The position numbers and the translations under genes were made by a program. This document shows, in pieces, positions 5,289 to 6,595 of a DNA stretch of 6,595 bases. The notes beneath the pieces are model-generated. The model ran no database searches. It worked only from the letters and a program-made list of their open reading frames with translations, and was not told the origin of the DNA. Positions within the stretch are counted from its first letter, which is position 1. Each line of letters begins with the position of its first letter. The DNA comes from Eutrophocola sp965662685 (GTDB taxonomy: Bacteria > Pseudomonadota > Gammaproteobacteria > Pseudomonadales > Pseudohongiellaceae): positions 1 to 6,595 of the forward strand of contig CBFIIQ010000075.1 of NCBI GenBank assembly GCA_965662685.1, given 5' to 3'.

Positions 5289-6293
5289 TCAGCAAGTTAC
5301 ACCTGCGGGCCATAACTCATTGGCGAGACTGTTCGGGACGTAAAAAAAACTGGTAGCTCCACATTCCTGCCTTGCAAAATACACATAAGGATCATACCAA
5401 TGCAGGCCATCGTCGTTATGCAACAGATAGCCAGTATAGGCAGCGGTATATCCTTCCTCGACGATCCATCTGTAGCCATTGGATTCCATGAAAGTGCTTA
5501 ACGCTGCCAGACCAGGCAGAACAGTATTGGCCGTAAAATAATCTGCCAGTGCATTTTTTGTTTCTTCATGGATTTGGGCAACAATTTCGACGTTTAATTC
5601 TTCTGCTGTAATACCAATGACCTGATCATTAAAATCATCCGGGGCTGCAGGGTAGGAATTAATAAATGCAGTTCCAGTTAAATTATTCTGTTCCAGGTAG
5701 TTTGCAGGGTCGGTTTGGGATAATGCCCTGTTTTGCCCAACTAATGCCTCACCAGGCGCTATGATCACTGCGACATAGCCAGCAACACCGTCAATGGAAA
5801 GGGTGCCAGTGGAATAGTTATTTACATTTCCCGTGGTGATTTCCTTAAAAGCCGGTGAAACCACATACCAGAATTGCTCATCCAGGGATGAAAAATAGTT
5901 GTTAAGAATAACCGGGACTGTATTTCCGCCAATGCTATAGGTAAATTGTTCCGGTAAACGGCCCCTGACATTATCTGTGCAGTCTGTGATGTTTGAATCA
6001 GCCAGGCCGTCGTTATCCACATCCGGGCAGATGAGTCGGCCTGGTCCCTCATCATCGGTGTAGGTATCAGCGTCATTGTCAAAACCATATTGGCGATAAT
6101 TGATGGCATAGGCAATTAACGCCTGTTTCGCTTTAACCATTTCTATGCGTACATCATTGAGCTGGCGAATTTCTATTTGATGGGTATTAACAGAACTTAG
6201 AAACATGTTCGCACCTACTGCAAAGAGCATTAAAAAAATGATCATCAATGCAACACCATGCTGGTATTTTTTGTTTCCAGGAAAACTTTTCAT
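5289..6293 (-). CDS. Pilin-like minor (pseudo)pilin without Glu5, GspK/PilX-type N-terminus
   Basis: This is a 334-residue protein. Residues 1-13 form a basic leader ending in His-Gly. Residues 14-34 form a hydrophobic helix beginning VALMIIFLML, the pattern of atypical pilins such as GspK or PilX that carry no Glu at mature position 5 (here Ile). A helix with AKQALIAYAINY (55-66) follows. Then come an Asp-rich segment with GRLICPDVDNDG (85-96), possibly metal-binding, and a globular domain with DDFNDQVIGIT (219-229) and a C-terminal Cys. Cysteines are at 89, 105, 311 and 334. The same motif order (ALxxxA, GRLxCP, FDD/FND near a hydrophobic strand) occurs in the downstream prepilin, so the two probably share a fold. 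The ATG overlaps the upstream TGA (ATGA), and the stop lies 1 nt before the next ATG. It probably sits in the inner membrane and is processed by a prepilin peptidase as a minor or tip subunit. That role is inference; the GspK comparison covers only the N-terminal helix. Confidence 0.75.
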   Translation of the reverse strand: MKSFPGNKKYQHGVALMIIFLMLFAVGANMFLSSVNTHQIEIRQLNDVRIEMVKAKQALIAYAINYRQYGFDNDADTYTDDEGPGRLICPDVDNDGLADSNITDCTDNVRGRLPEQFTYSIGGNTVPVILNNYFSSLDEQFWYVVSPAFKEITTGNVNNYSTGTLSIDGVAGYVAVIIAPGEALVGQNRALSQTDPANYLEQNNLTGTAFINSYPAAPDDFNDQVIGITAEELNVEIVAQIHEETKNALADYFTANTVLPGLAALSTFMESNGYRWIVEEGYTAAYTGYLLHNDDGLHWYDPYVYFARQECGATSFFYVPNSLANELWPAGVTC

Positions 6294-6595
6294 TCTGCTG
6301 TGTTTGCTTGTTCTCTAATAATATCCAGCACTTGTTGTTTTTGGGCGTCGTCAAGCTCTTCAGCATCCAGATTCAACTGTCCCAAAATTGACCCCAGTAT
6401 GTCCTCGTCCTGCTCTTCTTCATTCTCACTAACTGTGGGCTGTTCTGAAACCGGTTCGCTTGAGGAATCCAGAATAGTGGCGATGTTATTTGTTATGTTT
6501 GTTGCAGTGACGGAGTTATCCGGGGTACTTGAACTTTGATAAGAGTCTGTAACCAGGCCGGATTGCATATTGATACTTTGCCCGGGTTTTAGTTG
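6290..6595 (-). CDS. C-terminal part of an unrecognised acidic protein (5' end outside window)
   Basis: The reading frame stays open from the window edge to a TGA at 6292-6290, giving the last 101 residues of a longer protein. An ATG exists at 6568, but nine more in-frame sense codons precede it up to the edge, so it is probably not the true start. The visible part begins with LKPGQSINMQSGLVTDSY, continues as a Ser/Thr/Asn-rich low-complexity stretch, then a Glu/Asp-rich run (ENEEEQDEDI), and ends in a predicted charged helix rich in Leu, Asp and Gln. No transmembrane segment or catalytic motif is visible. The stop overlaps the next gene's start as ATGA, so it belongs to the same operon as the pilin-like genes. 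The opening 'GQS' segment faintly recalls the stretch after some FecR-type domains, but that is a guess. Function unknown. Confidence 0.7.
   Translation of the reverse strand, partial: QLKPGQSINMQSGLVTDSYQSSSTPDNSVTATNITNNIATILDSSSEPVSEQPTVSENEEEQDEDILGSILGQLNLDAEELDDAQKQQVLDIIREQANTAE

Overview
The window reads as a bacterial chromosomal segment, most likely from a gammaproteobacterium or a related proteobacterium. This rests on the mix of type IV pilin/pseudopilin genes, a Fis-type response regulator, an HDxKN-type histidine kinase and a class III adenylyl cyclase. Codon use is moderate in GC and the intergenic DNA is AT-rich. I cannot name the genus. Every gene I support is on the minus strand, so transcription runs from high to low coordinates.

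The right part (6595 down to 2774) is one tightly packed five-gene operon. It starts with the C-terminal end of an unrecognised acidic protein that runs off the window. Next come a 334-residue pilin-like protein without the usual Glu5, a canonical 256-residue prepilin, a response regulator (receiver plus Fis-type helix-turn-helix, no AAA+ domain) and a membrane-anchored histidine kinase. The junctions are a 4-nt ATGA overlap, a 1-nt gap, a second ATGA overlap and a 26-nt overlap into a non-ATG start. This implies translational coupling, so a two-component pair appears to be built into a pseudopilin operon.

The middle part (2773 to 1800) holds an AT-rich intergenic region with a 16-bp perfect palindrome and a candidate sigma70-type promoter. 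A single 221-residue prepilin gene follows, with a strong Shine-Dalgarno sequence and a good intrinsic terminator. It looks like a separate transcription unit and is a natural candidate target of the neighbouring two-component pair (inference).

Below that lies a membrane-bound class III adenylyl cyclase with all six key active-site residues. Its N-terminal membrane region looks like the tail of a CHASE2 receptor whose large sensor domain is missing. It appears to have its own -10 element. A pilin, pseudopilins, a two-component pair and a cyclase side by side suggest a surface-filament system linked to cAMP signalling. That link is inference from context.

The left 311 bp have no convincing gene. 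They hold three unrelated 7-bp-based tandem repeat arrays, a strongly purine-biased strand with a G-rich knot, a REP-like imperfect palindrome and a plus-strand terminator-like hairpin. This is the most unusual DNA-level structure in the window.
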